22,509 nt of DNA from a virus, in IMG/VR virus record IMGVR_UViG_3300043397_000004, positions 1 through 22,509 of that record; one strand, written 5' to 3'. A program made the position numbers and the translations under genes. How positions within the stretch are numbered: position 1 is the stretch's first letter; each line of letters starts with the position of its first letter. This document shows positions 1 to 7,985 of this stretch, in pieces. The notes under the pieces are model-generated. The model had not been told where the DNA came from. It made no database searches and saw nothing but the letters and a program-made list of their open reading frames with translations.

Positions 1-748
1 ACACAACAATCGTTTGGTCTTTATGTTGGACAATGTTGCGGAATATTTGCTCATCATGCTCATACATTTGCTGGCCTGATTCACTACGGATTCCTCCCGT
101 GGGGCTTTTCAAGTGCCATGTAATAGCATTAGGAACTACCAGCAATTCATAGCCTTTTTGATTTAAGCCATAGGTGAAAAGCGTTTCCTCTCGATGAGCG
201 ACGCGAGACAGGCCAAGATTGAAGTCATGTATGCCAGCGCGATATAGGAATGAACAATACAAATGCTCAACAACATGAGGTCTATGCACTAAACCCCATT
301 GAAGGTTTGGCTCTGAATAAATATTTTTGATGAGGCCAGACGAGCCAAGGTATTCAGGAACATGAGGAGGATTCATCACAGTTCCGCCAATTGCTCCTAC
401 ATTGTCAGTGATATAGGAAGACAAAGTTCCCAAGACGTTAGGCTCTGGAATCGCATCATCATCAACGCGCCACACCCAATCATAGCCCCAAGTGTTTGCC
501 ATCTGGTGAATGTAGTGCTGACCTTTCTTAGGGGCGTAGACCCATTCCCAATCCAAGCCTTTGCAGTGCATGACGTAGAACAGGTTTTGATACAGCGGTT
601 CATTCCGCATATCTTGTGGCTCATCATTGTCATCAAAGATGATGAGCTTGTCTGGCAGTTTTGATTGGTTCAAGATTGCTTGAATAACCAACGGTAGAGT
701 AGTGAAGTAGCGACCACGGGTCGCCACCGAGCAAAGAATCTTACTCAT
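1..748 (-). CDS. family 2-like glycosyltransferase (partial, runs off left edge)
   Basis: The minus strand is open from ATG at 748 to the window edge (249 codons, no stop). The product begins MSKILCSVATRGRYFTTLPL, typical of GT-A family 2-type enzymes (the N-terminal nucleotide-binding TRGR), continues to LPDKLIIFDDND, and has the metal-binding DxD region VWRVDDDAIPE (about residues 93-102). Downstream is a REETLFTYGLNQKGYELL helix, a candidate acid/base region, followed by WHLKSPTGG. It overlaps the methyltransferase by ATGA. Sugar donor and acceptor cannot be told from sequence. The C-terminus is missing. Confidence 0.85.
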   Translation of the reverse strand, partial: MSKILCSVATRGRYFTTLPLVIQAILNQSKLPDKLIIFDDNDEPQDMRNEPLYQNLFYVMHCKGLDWEWVYAPKKGQHYIHQMANTWGYDWVWRVDDDAIPEPNVLGTLSSYITDNVGAIGGTVMNPPHVPEYLGSSGLIKNIYSEPNLQWGLVHRPHVVEHLYCSFLYRAGIHDFNLGLSRVAHREETLFTYGLNQKGYELLVVPNAITWHLKSPTGGIRSESGQQMYEHDEQIFRNIVQHKDQTIVV

Positions 749-1419
749 TGGTCAAACCTGCACAGCATCAGATTGAACTTGTTTGCATCGCTTACAGGAA
801 TCATTTTGTCTGTCAGGTAGCCATGCTCAGAGATGTAGGCAAACTTTGCTCCGGGGAAGTTTTGCTCACTCAACCCATGCAACTTGTGATGCTCGCCCCA
901 AAATCCAATAGGCTCATTGTGAGGGACTGTAATTAACAATCGTTTGCAATTTCTCTTGAGTTTCTCGACAACCTCAATGCCGTTTTGAAGATGCTCAATG
1001 ACCTCAAATGCAATGATGGTGTCTTGATTACTTATGTTGTGATGATTGATGTCAAAGCACTTAAAGAATCGGTTTGAACCCCAATCTTGTTCGTAAGCAA
1101 CGTCAATGATGATTGGGTCGTAATCTAACCCCCAATACTCCATGTCTTGAGGTAGGAATTGGCTTCCATATCCCGTGGAGCATCCAATCTCCAAGATTGT
1201 TTCGCCCCACAGATTTCTGTTTGCCCAAAGGTATCGGGTTGTTTCACGCGCGTGAACAGGGTCGCCCTTTAAGAACACCGCCCTTTCATAGTTGTTGGTC
1301 AGTCTCCAACGATACCAATCAGGGTGATGTTCTTTAGCAAGTTTCAGGGCATGAATCTCAAGGATTTTTTCCCATTGCGTGTTGATGTCGAGTCCATATA
1401 GCGTCTTGTCTTGTGTCAT
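745..1419 (-). CDS. class I SAM-dependent methyltransferase
   Basis: This 224-aa protein has the class I fold motifs: motif I ILEIGCSTGYGSQFL (about 75-89), an acidic post-I strand YWGLDYD (95-101, SAM ribose-binding Asp) and IIAFEVIEHL (135-144), as in methyltransferases of the Methyltransf_11/23 type that often act on sugars, lipids or small molecules. No DNA-specific motif (DPPY/PC) is seen. It starts 3 nt after the fibre stop and overlaps the glycosyltransferase by ATGA. The substrate is unknown; a sugar on the phage fibre or host surface is inferred from context. Confidence 0.85.
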   Translation of the reverse strand: MTQDKTLYGLDINTQWEKILEIHALKLAKEHHPDWYRWRLTNNYERAVFLKGDPVHARETTRYLWANRNLWGETILEIGCSTGYGSQFLPQDMEYWGLDYDPIIIDVAYEQDWGSNRFFKCFDINHHNISNQDTIIAFEVIEHLQNGIEVVEKLKRNCKRLLITVPHNEPIGFWGEHHKLHGLSEQNFPGAKFAYISEHGYLTDKMIPVSDANKFNLMLCRFDQ

Positions 1420-1422
1420 GTC

Positions 1423-2748
1423 TTATTCCAGTTTTTTCTCCAACTCAAGCACTCGCTCTGCCAATTCAATGGCAATCACAAGAGCCGCTGGCCCATAGTT
1501 TACAGACAAAAAGCCATTTTCATTTTCAAGAACTGCCTCTGCCAATGCCAAAAGCATTGATTGAGCGGATACACCAACGTGCTTGCCTTCAACGTCAACG
1601 CGCTCATAGAGGCCACGCTTCACTTGAACGATGCGCTCAAGCAAATCAGGCGGTAATGCAGACCAATTCTTTTTCAATCGGTCATCAGATGAACCTGTAA
1701 CGGTAACGGCAGTCAACGCGCCTGTTGACGGAAGGAATGAAACAGGGCTGGTTGTAGAGACTGTTGGAGTCTGATTAGAGCCAGATGCCGCAACGCCAAC
1801 AATGTATTGAGTTGTCGCCGCAGTGCTTGCCGTAGCGTTGATTGCAGTTGACGGGCCAGCGCCACCAGCAGAGCCTGAGTATCCTGAGTAACCGCTATAT
1901 CCAGATGTTCCTTGAGAACCGTTCTGACCGCTGAAACCTGACGTACCAGTTGCTCCAGTCGCACCAGAGTAACCGCTAAAACCTGACGTACCTGTTGCAC
2001 CAGTGGCTCCTGAGTATCCAGAAAATCCAGATGCGCCAGTTGCACCATTGGCCCCTGAGTAACCTGAGAATCCAGATGTACCAGTTGCTCCAGTTGCGCC
2101 GCTGTAACCAGAAAAACCAGATGCGCCAGTTGCGCCTGTTGCTCCAGAATACCCGCTAAAACCAGAAGTTCCGTTTGTTCCGTTTGTTCCAGAAAATCCA
2201 GACCCTCCAGAGAAGCCAGAAATGCCAGAGTAACCAGAAAAGCCAGAAGCACCATTGATACCTGAATAACCACTAAAACCAGATGTACCTGTTGCGCCAT
2301 TCAATCCAGAATAGCCACTATATCCAGAATAGCCAGAGACACCGCTTCCAGAGTAGCCAGAGATTCCGCTACCTGAATAGCCAGAGAATCCGCTTCGACC
2401 AGACCAACCAGAAATTCCAGAGTAACCAGAGAAGCCGACAATTCCAGAAAAACCAGAAATCCCGCTAAATCCACTGATTCCAGAATATCCAGACCATCCA
2501 GAAACGCCACTTCCAGAGAATCCTGAATAGCCAGAAATACCTGAATATCCGCTAAAACCAGATATACCTACGCCACTGTAACCAGAATAGCCTGAGTATC
2601 CAGAGAATCCGCTTGCTCCATACAGACCACGATCAATTTTGATTGTGTTGTTTGGCGGCGTTTGGATGTTGATGTTTTGTCGAGCAGGAGGCTGGACAAC
2701 GATTTCTACATTGTTTTGATTAACAACCTTAACGGAGATGTCTGCCAT
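1423..2748 (-). CDS. collagen-like tail fibre with S74 intramolecular chaperone
   Basis: This 441-aa protein has three parts. Residues 1-40 are a short beta-rich attachment region (VKVVNQNNVEIVVQPP). Residues 41 to about 293 are Gly-X-Ser/Thr triplets, mostly GFSGYSG and GATGATGASG; prolines are absent in the triplet region. The rest (about 294-441) includes a short linker and an S74 (intramolecular chaperone autoprocessing) domain starting SDDRLKKN, with S354 and K359 or K360 as candidate catalytic residues, and a C-terminal helix ERVLELEKKLE. S74 domains help fibres trimerise and then cut themselves off. The start has GGAG 7 nt upstream. Confidence 0.88.
   Translation of the reverse strand: MADISVKVVNQNNVEIVVQPPARQNINIQTPPNNTIKIDRGLYGASGFSGYSGYSGYSGVGISGFSGYSGISGYSGFSGSGVSGWSGYSGISGFSGISGFSGIVGFSGYSGISGWSGRSGFSGYSGSGISGYSGSGVSGYSGYSGYSGLNGATGTSGFSGYSGINGASGFSGYSGISGFSGGSGFSGTNGTNGTSGFSGYSGATGATGASGFSGYSGATGATGTSGFSGYSGANGATGASGFSGYSGATGATGTSGFSGYSGATGATGTSGFSGQNGSQGTSGYSGYSGYSGSAGGAGPSTAINATASTAATTQYIVGVAASGSNQTPTVSTTSPVSFLPSTGALTAVTVTGSSDDRLKKNWSALPPDLLERIVQVKRGLYERVDVEGKHVGVSAQSMLLALAEAVLENENGFLSVNYGPAALVIAIELAERVLELEKKLE
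1869..2628 (-). repeat. triplet-repeat array coding for Gly-X-Ser/Thr
   Basis: The DNA consists of nine-base-related imperfect tandem units coding for Gly-Phe/Tyr/Ile/Val-Ser and Gly-Ala-Thr/Ser triplets. Unit order varies, with longer blocks of GATGATGASG near the 3' end of the gene (about 1930-2160). Codon usage for the same residues differs between units, so the array is not a recent single-unit expansion. It lies entirely inside the fibre gene. Confidence 0.85.
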
Positions 2749-2751
2749 GAC

Positions 2752-3240
2752 TTACTCCACCACAATGCCATCAGAGCGAACCAAGAACAGTAAAAAGATG
2801 ATGTAATCGTTGGCTGGATTTGAACCAGCGGCAGGGAAACTGATTTTGACGCGGCCAGAGAAACCCACGCAATCTTGAGCATTGATGTCCAACTCCGGGT
2901 CTGAGTCTATCAAGCCCCATGCAGAATCATCAATCACCAAAGTAAACAATCCAGCGGCGTTGGAACGATTTGTGATCGTCAAAGAGACTGGAGACGGTGT
3001 TGGGGAATAGTTGGAAATGTCGAACGACAATCCGTTACGAGTGTCGGTGATATTGGAGATTTCTCGACGAATGATCTGCGCGTCAATCGTTGCGCCAGTT
3101 AAGTCAAGTGGAGTTACATTGTCCGAGGCTTTGATTGCTAAATTCCAATAGGTTTGCTGCTCCCAAACGAGTTCACCAGCAATAATTGGATTGTCGAAGC
3201 CGCTTACTTGTGTAAGGGTGTTTTGATTGAAGATAGCCAT
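2752..3240 (-). CDS. beta-rich baseplate/fibre-support protein (BppU N-term-like, tentative)
   Basis: This 162-aa protein is dominated by predicted strands and includes the segment TPLDLTGATIDAQIIRREIS (about 43-62), a pattern seen in BppU-type receptor-binding support domains and other phage Ig-like proteins. Later segments SLTITNRSNAAGLFTLVIDD and FSGRVKISFPAAG are further strands. GGGAAAG lies 3 nt before ATG. It precedes the collagen-like fibre by 3 nt, suggesting it supports or attaches that fibre. The BppU similarity is only a visual impression and may be convergent. Confidence 0.55.
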   Translation of the reverse strand: MAIFNQNTLTQVSGFDNPIIAGELVWEQQTYWNLAIKASDNVTPLDLTGATIDAQIIRREISNITDTRNGLSFDISNYSPTPSPVSLTITNRSNAAGLFTLVIDDSAWGLIDSDPELDINAQDCVGFSGRVKISFPAAGSNPANDYIIFLLFLVRSDGIVVE

Positions 3241-3328
3241 AACTTTCCCTGCTCTCAGGTTGTGACGCTCCCCATGTACTCACAGGGCTACGGAAGTCTT
3301 ATTTTATCGTGTCACGAAAATCAATGGC
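3241..3328 (-). other. 88-bp intergenic spacer with three dyads
   Basis: This is the largest internal gap in an otherwise tightly packed cluster. It contains an imperfect palindrome (3301-3321: ATTTTATCGTG on plus, one spacer base, CACGAAAAT), a TGTGA/TCACA pair (3261-3265 and 3280-3284, 14-nt loop), and a CCTG/CAGG hairpin (3248-3259) next to the GGGAAAG ribosome site of the following gene. I see no convincing -35/-10 pair and no U-tract, so neither a promoter nor a terminator is called. Confidence 0.4.
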
Positions 3329-3613
3329 TCAATATTTACCTTCGGCAAATACGTTTACAAACACAGTTCCGTCTTCCAAGGCTTCAATTTCATGCCATTC
3401 ATTTGCCACAAGATTTACAGGCTGAGTGTCTTTGGTCATCACCAATTCACGGCCTTCCTTGCGCACGATTAGGCTTCCTGCATTAACCATTGTTAAATGT
3501 GCATACTCATGCTCATGGCGAGGAAGTCCTTGGCCTTTAAAAGCGTGATACACATTTAATGCCGCACCGTCATAAACAACTTTATGAACTGGTAGGATGG
3601 TTTGGACTGTCAT
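3329..3613 (-). CDS. small single-domain cupin in fibre cluster
   Basis: This 94-aa protein fits a one-domain cupin (RmlC-like jelly roll). The first cupin motif is visible as GLPRHEHEYAHLTMVNAG, with H33, H35 and H39 as candidate metal ligands (H39 stands where a Glu is common) and G46. The second motif shows H74 in LVANEWHEIEALEDGTVFVN. So a metal-binding site could be made of four histidines. It overlaps the upstream gene by ATGA, and a weak ribosome site suggests coupling. Cupins include metal enzymes and sugar-binding or isomerising proteins; here a structural or sugar-linked role near fibres is inferred. Confidence 0.8.
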   Translation of the reverse strand: MTVQTILPVHKVVYDGAALNVYHAFKGQGLPRHEHEYAHLTMVNAGSLIVRKEGRELVMTKDTQPVNLVANEWHEIEALEDGTVFVNVFAEGKY

Positions 3614-3867
3614 AGTGTTTGAGCGCCTTGGCTAATAGGCTGAACGACTGGAGCAGGCTCTGGAGGAGCGATGTATTCAGCAACTTCACCAAATTCACCA
3701 GAAGATGCGCGATCAAATACTTCTTTTGTGTATGCGTACTGATCTCCTTCAATAAAAGCGCCAAATGGAAAAAAATCAGAGGCTTCTGCAAACTTTACTT
3801 CACATTCGATCAGCGTGTGTTCCGCATTTTTCCATACAGGGTTTCTGATCTGTTCAACGGTATACAT
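3610..3867 (-). CDS. small tail-module protein, fibre assembly-like
   Basis: This 85-aa protein starts MYTVEQIRNPVWKNAEHTLI and has the pattern NPVWKNAEHT...CEVKF...FFPFGA...YAYTKEVFDRASSGEFGEVAEY, a pattern I recall from small proteins near phage fibre genes. The last 15 or so residues are Pro-rich (APPEPAPVVQP). Its function is unknown; a role in fibre assembly or attachment is inferred from context. The ATG at 3867 is preceded by AAGGA; the longer frame opens earlier but reads through that ribosome site. It overlaps the cupin gene by ATGA. Confidence 0.65.
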   Translation of the reverse strand: MYTVEQIRNPVWKNAEHTLIECEVKFAEASDFFPFGAFIEGDQYAYTKEVFDRASSGEFGEVAEYIAPPEPAPVVQPISQGAQTL

Positions 3868-3877
3868 AATTTTCCTT

Positions 3878-4291
3878 TTAAGAAATACGAATCCAAAGAC
3901 CGCTAGGCGCAAAAGATCCGCAGCATATCAATTGCGTGTTCAAAGTGCTTAACGATTTCCATGTGCCTGTATTAACAAGCGTTAAAGTTGGGCTTATATA
4001 TACACCTGAATATATGCTAAAACTGCCATTTCGGTTGATAGTCCCCGTTGCCATTTGATAGAGACTGCTACCTGCAACCGTTGCGCCTGTTGAATAAGTT
4101 GTATTATTATTTGGGCGCCCGTTAATAATTTGACCAATCGCGTATGTTGATGTATCAATTGCAATCGTTCCAGTGGTGGTAATTGTCCCGCCAGTTAAAC
4201 CACCACCAGCAACAACTGAGGTCACTGGAGGACTATTGAGTGTTGCACCTGTCGAAAACGTCAGACCCGTTCCATTAAGACTTGAACCCAT
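3878..4291 (-). CDS. short fibre-type protein, second copy class
   Basis: This 137-aa protein begins MGSSLNGTGLTFSTGATLNS and holds VVAGGGLTGGTITTTGTIAI, a beta-helix type motif seen in phage fibres, then a variable C-terminal part ending in TQLICCGSFAPSGLWIRIS. It has a strong AAGGAG ribosome site 7 nt before ATG. It lies 10 nt after the previous fibre-like stop, so the two form a fibre gene pair. The C-terminal half, with two adjacent cysteines, may be the receptor-binding knob. A specific family was not recognised. Confidence 0.7.
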   Translation of the reverse strand: MGSSLNGTGLTFSTGATLNSPPVTSVVAGGGLTGGTITTTGTIAIDTSTYAIGQIINGRPNNNTTYSTGATVAGSSLYQMATGTINRNGSFSIYSGVYISPTLTLVNTGTWKSLSTLNTQLICCGSFAPSGLWIRIS

Positions 4292-4301
4292 TTATTTCTC
4301 C

Positions 4302-4652
4302 TTACGGCATTGATGTAACCACACCAGTAGATGTGATTTGTGCAACGATTGCACCATTGTATTTAAAAACAAGGCTTGAGCCAGATTGCTCAATAGACCA
4401 ATTTGTTGTTGAAAATGCGGTTGCGGCAGAAGCTGTTGCGGCATTACCTGAAATGTTTACAGGCCAAGTGCCAGTAGCGCCTGTGCCATCATTTGCAGGG
4501 ACGCCAAGGTTGCCACGGGCAGAGGATGCAGTGGAGGCTCCTGTGCCGCCATTGGCAACGGGGACGGCGTTGACCAACCCATCAGTTGCGTCAAGTTGTC
4601 CAGCAGTGTTTAGGTTATTCGCCAGTTGCGAAAGATTGAAAGCCTGAGTCAT
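4302..4652 (-). CDS. short tail fibre protein with GGTG repeat motif
   Basis: This 116-aa protein carries the motif VANGGTGASTASSARGNLGV (about 33-52) that is common in phage tail fibres, followed by GTWPVNISGNAATASAATAF, another fibre repeat type. The C-terminus (WSIEQSGSSLVFKYNGAIVA) resembles the start of a fibre knob. It starts after AGGA with an 8-nt spacer. With only 116 aa it is short for a fibre, so it probably forms a small trimer attached to the tail tip or serves as an adaptor. The cognate receptor cannot be inferred. Confidence 0.75.
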   Translation of the reverse strand: MTQAFNLSQLANNLNTAGQLDATDGLVNAVPVANGGTGASTASSARGNLGVPANDGTGATGTWPVNISGNAATASAATAFSTTNWSIEQSGSSLVFKYNGAIVAQITSTGVVTSMP

Positions 4653-4661
4653 AGTTTTCCT

Positions 4662-7600
4662 TTAGGCAGCGCCTATTCTCGCAAAAGTTTGCTGATTAAG
4701 CAAGGTGATGCTATTGCTAAATGGAGTTGTCAAAACCCAACTTGCGGCATAAGCATTGTAGTCATAGGTCTTGGTCAGTAAGCATCCATTTGCATAGACT
4801 TCCATTGACAATGGGTTGCTGTTGAACGGATAGGTCGATTGACCGTTTACTGAGTAAGTCGGCGTGTTTGAAATGTTACTTGCTGGCACAGCCAAGTTGT
4901 TTGGTGTGAACTGTATAACAGTTAGGCGACCAGTCAAAGGAGCAGGGAATCCATCAATCGCATTTGTTGATGGATTGACGTTGTAATCAATCTCGCTAAT
5001 CTGCACACCGTTCACAAAGATGAACTCAAACCCGTTCCTAACCGAATACTCGGTTGGTAGGAAACTTGTGATTGCAGTCACATCTTGGTCGTAACGAGTG
5101 AATGGAGCGTAGTTAGAACCAGCCGCGCGATAGCGATAGATTGAATTTCCAGCGGTTGCTCCAACAATCGGCGTTGTAAACGTGATGACTTTTGTGCTTT
5201 GATTTACAGATGCAACAACGTAAGTCAAAGGTGTACCCACATTGCTAAAACCAAGCGAATCGCCAGCCTGAACTTTATTCCAAGGCAATCCAGAATACGT
5301 TACGGTATTTGTTGTGCTCGATGAGATTGCAATATTCAATGGCTCGTAATACACGCTAGTGCTATTGCCGCGCATATAGATGATGACAACCTTTTCACCC
5401 GCTGCACAAGCGGTGTTCATCACAACAGTTGTACCAGTCTCTGTGTATTCAGTTGGGTCAAGCAAATCGCCATTTCGAGACACAAGCACCCAACCGACTG
5501 TGTGAGCAATGCTAAAACTCGTCTGTCCAGCAGTTGCACTAAACACATCTTCTGTGTAATAAAAGTTGTCAGCCTCAGAGAAACCAACCACGCGACCATA
5601 AACGTCAATCGTCAAAGTTGCCGCATTAAATGACTTGGAATATACGCCAGCACCAAAGTTCAAAAAGTCATGCAAGTTGACCTTCATTGAGCCATCAGTG
5701 TTGTTGCTAACAGCCAAGAAGCCATCATTGACGTTATTGCCGGTGGCTCCAGCAATCGTAAGTTGACCAGTGCGAACGTCTAAGTCAATGAAACTTTGAT
5801 TTGATCCTGTCGGGTCAAGCAAGCCAGACCATTGAGTTGAGTCATACACGGATGTGTCTGTTGGAACAAATGCTCCGCCCAAATTTAGATAGCCAGCATT
5901 ACCTACGTTGAAACTGAACTTACGATTCTGTCGGTTTGCATATAGCAAATAGTTCAGAGTACCAAATGATGATGATGCTTGATACCAAGTGTAAAGAGCA
6001 GGATTTGTCCCACCGTTTGCCGTAGTGTTGTTGAACAATCCGTAATACGCTTTGCCGCGAGGGTTGTAACTAAAACCGCTTGTGCCGTCATTGTTATCTG
6101 CATAAGCGATTGCCAGCCAACGCTCTGTATATTGGAATGTTGTCGGCTTCCAATTGAATGGAGATGAAGCGGCAGAGTAAATGCTTGTTGCAAGGTTGTT
6201 CACCATGCGCACAAAGAAATACCAAGTTCCGTTTGGAATGTTGTAGAGATTTACAACGCCCATTACAGCTCCGGGAGTGTAAGGGTTTCCGCCGGGATTT
6301 ACATCAGTCGTTCCAGCAAAGAACATCTGAGAGCTTGTTGGGTTTGAGTATGCGCTATACCAAACTTCGGCGTACTGAGTAATGCCGTTTGAGCTTGCGC
6401 GAACCTGAACACCAAAATATGGGACGTTTGCAAAAGGCGCAGTGACAGTCACGACTGGAGCTGTAAGCACGCCAAAAAATGATGGGTCGCCAATACCGGT
6501 ATTGTCAGCAGGAACAAACTGAGTCACATCGGCATCGCTGTAAACAGTCGAGTTGTACTCTGTTAGGTTTAACTGAGCTGTGATATTTCCATCACCACCG
6601 TATTGTTCGGTGACTTTAATCACACGGAATGGCTTTGCAGTCCATCCGTAGTTTGCATTGGTCACCGTAACAATGTCACCAGCCTCAAGCTGAATGCCTG
6701 AATAGTTTGTCTGACACTGAATCTGCAAGTCTTCCCTTGCAGCCTTCAAGAAACGATTAGCCAAAAGTTGAACGCGCACATCATTATTGACCAAGTTCAA
6801 ATTGATGGACTGCTTGTTTGTAGGCTCATTGTTAAACAGTAATGCAGGGTCAATCTGAGCCAAGTCGTAAGTCACAGAATTGAATGAATCCTTGACTGTG
6901 CCATCTGGATATTTACATTCAACAATGTTGTAGCTATTGCTTACATCCATTGGGGAAACGCTGATACTCGATACCATGTTGGTATCGTTGATGTCCATGA
7001 CTACATCTGTCGAGTCCTTCTGAACAACCACACCCCATTCGCTTTGGATTTCGTTGTATTTCAACAAACAATCGCAGCAGGCAGACATAATTTGCAAGTT
7101 CTGCATGATTGTCTGGGTTGTGTCAATTACGCCATCAAACTTGAATCGAGCTTGAGTAGCCACTGTGCCATCGTACTCATGGAAGGTTACAACCTCATTG
7201 CCATAAGTATTCAATGCAGTCAGGCTTGCCGTGTTGATTTGAGCCAATGGAATCGCTGCACCATAGCGAGTCGATGTCATGTAGTCAAGGAACGAGTCGC
7301 CAATGTCTGTGCGAGAGTTTGTGATTTGAAATCTGGTCTGAGAAAGACCGGTCAGACTTGCGTTGTGGCTGTAAACCATCTTAATGATGGCAAAAGCACA
7401 GTTGCTCATCAACTTACTTCCGTCCCATTGGTATGTCAAGCCGGAAGCCTGCATAACCTGAATGGCACTCAAAGATGTGTTTGTTCCGCTGTTTGAACCA
7501 TTGCTATATGTGTAAAAGAACAGCTTTCCATCAACGGATGTGTCAACAATTCCTGTCGATTCATCCAACAATGAAACAACACGGGTCTGGTCTGTCCCAT

Positions 7601-7985
7601 CAAAATTACACAGCTTCCCGCCCCAATAAATTTTTCCAAACGTAATGTCGTCTGGAGTTCCACTGGATTCAGTATTTGTCACTTCTGATAAGGCAATGAC
7701 GTAATACAGATTTTGATTGTCTTCGGTAATACTGAGGTCAGTAATGATGCCACCAACATAAGCAGTGCCATAGACTACGGGTAGCTTATTACTGCCAGCA
7801 GGAGGAACTTGAGCGCGAGAGCCGGGGTTTTGTTGGCTTGGAAGATCGCCACCAAGAGACTGGCTATTTAATTGCTGGCTAACAATTGCAGATGCAGTAA
7901 TGACGGTCGCATAAGCAACTACGCTTGCAACAGTAGCATTGAAAGCATATTCTTCAACGAGATAGGTCGCTAATGCCTCAGCCAT
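4662..7985 (-). CDS. central tail tip / host specificity protein (gpJ-like)
   Basis: This 1107-aa protein is the largest here and occupies the gpJ position. It probably forms the tip hub that contacts the host receptor. An N-terminal hydrophobic stretch spans about residues 14-38. The Phage-tail_3-like hub region runs to about 490 and includes SYNIVECKYPDG and LEAGDIVTVTNANYGW. An FN3-like domain follows (about 507-610, NIPNGTWYFFVRMVNN). From about 630 the protein is adhesin-like, with at least two beta units of the form (F/V)xNGxxL/I...(D/E)Y (about 836-848 and near 990) and a third variant near the C-terminus. A Cys cluster (SACCDC, 301-306) is unusual for this hub region. Translation start overlaps the GNAT-like gene by 8 bp. 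Confidence 0.88.
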   Translation of the reverse strand: MAEALATYLVEEYAFNATVASVVAYATVITASAIVSQQLNSQSLGGDLPSQQNPGSRAQVPPAGSNKLPVVYGTAYVGGIITDLSITEDNQNLYYVIALSEVTNTESSGTPDDITFGKIYWGGKLCNFDGTDQTRVVSLLDESTGIVDTSVDGKLFFYTYSNGSNSGTNTSLSAIQVMQASGLTYQWDGSKLMSNCAFAIIKMVYSHNASLTGLSQTRFQITNSRTDIGDSFLDYMTSTRYGAAIPLAQINTASLTALNTYGNEVVTFHEYDGTVATQARFKFDGVIDTTQTIMQNLQIMSACCDCLLKYNEIQSEWGVVVQKDSTDVVMDINDTNMVSSISVSPMDVSNSYNIVECKYPDGTVKDSFNSVTYDLAQIDPALLFNNEPTNKQSINLNLVNNDVRVQLLANRFLKAAREDLQIQCQTNYSGIQLEAGDIVTVTNANYGWTAKPFRVIKVTEQYGGDGNITAQLNLTEYNSTVYSDADVTQFVPADNTGIGDPSFFGVLTAPVVTVTAPFANVPYFGVQVRASSNGITQYAEVWYSAYSNPTSSQMFFAGTTDVNPGGNPYTPGAVMGVVNLYNIPNGTWYFFVRMVNNLATSIYSAASSPFNWKPTTFQYTERWLAIAYADNNDGTSGFSYNPRGKAYYGLFNNTTANGGTNPALYTWYQASSSFGTLNYLLYANRQNRKFSFNVGNAGYLNLGGAFVPTDTSVYDSTQWSGLLDPTGSNQSFIDLDVRTGQLTIAGATGNNVNDGFLAVSNNTDGSMKVNLHDFLNFGAGVYSKSFNAATLTIDVYGRVVGFSEADNFYYTEDVFSATAGQTSFSIAHTVGWVLVSRNGDLLDPTEYTETGTTVVMNTACAAGEKVVIIYMRGNSTSVYYEPLNIAISSSTTNTVTYSGLPWNKVQAGDSLGFSNVGTPLTYVVASVNQSTKVITFTTPIVGATAGNSIYRYRAAGSNYAPFTRYDQDVTAITSFLPTEYSVRNGFEFIFVNGVQISEIDYNVNPSTNAIDGFPAPLTGRLTVIQFTPNNLAVPASNISNTPTYSVNGQSTYPFNSNPLSMEVYANGCLLTKTYDYNAYAASWVLTTPFSNSITLLNQQTFARIGAA

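Noticed and set aside
1713-2300. Second minus-frame ORF of 195 aa in the collagen region
   Set aside because: Frame shadow of the Gly-X-Ser/Thr repeats; rich in Leu and Gln as expected from shifted triplets.
1869-2628. CRISPR-like repeat array
   Set aside because: Repeats are short, imperfect, in frame, coding and lack unique spacers of constant length; this is the collagen-like coding array.
3261-3284. CRP-type operator TGTGA...TCACA
   Set aside because: The half-sites are 14 nt apart instead of 6, so it does not fit the CRP site.
7044-7496. Plus-strand ORF of 150 aa
   Set aside because: Lies wholly inside the tail-tip hub gene on the other strand; no start signals.
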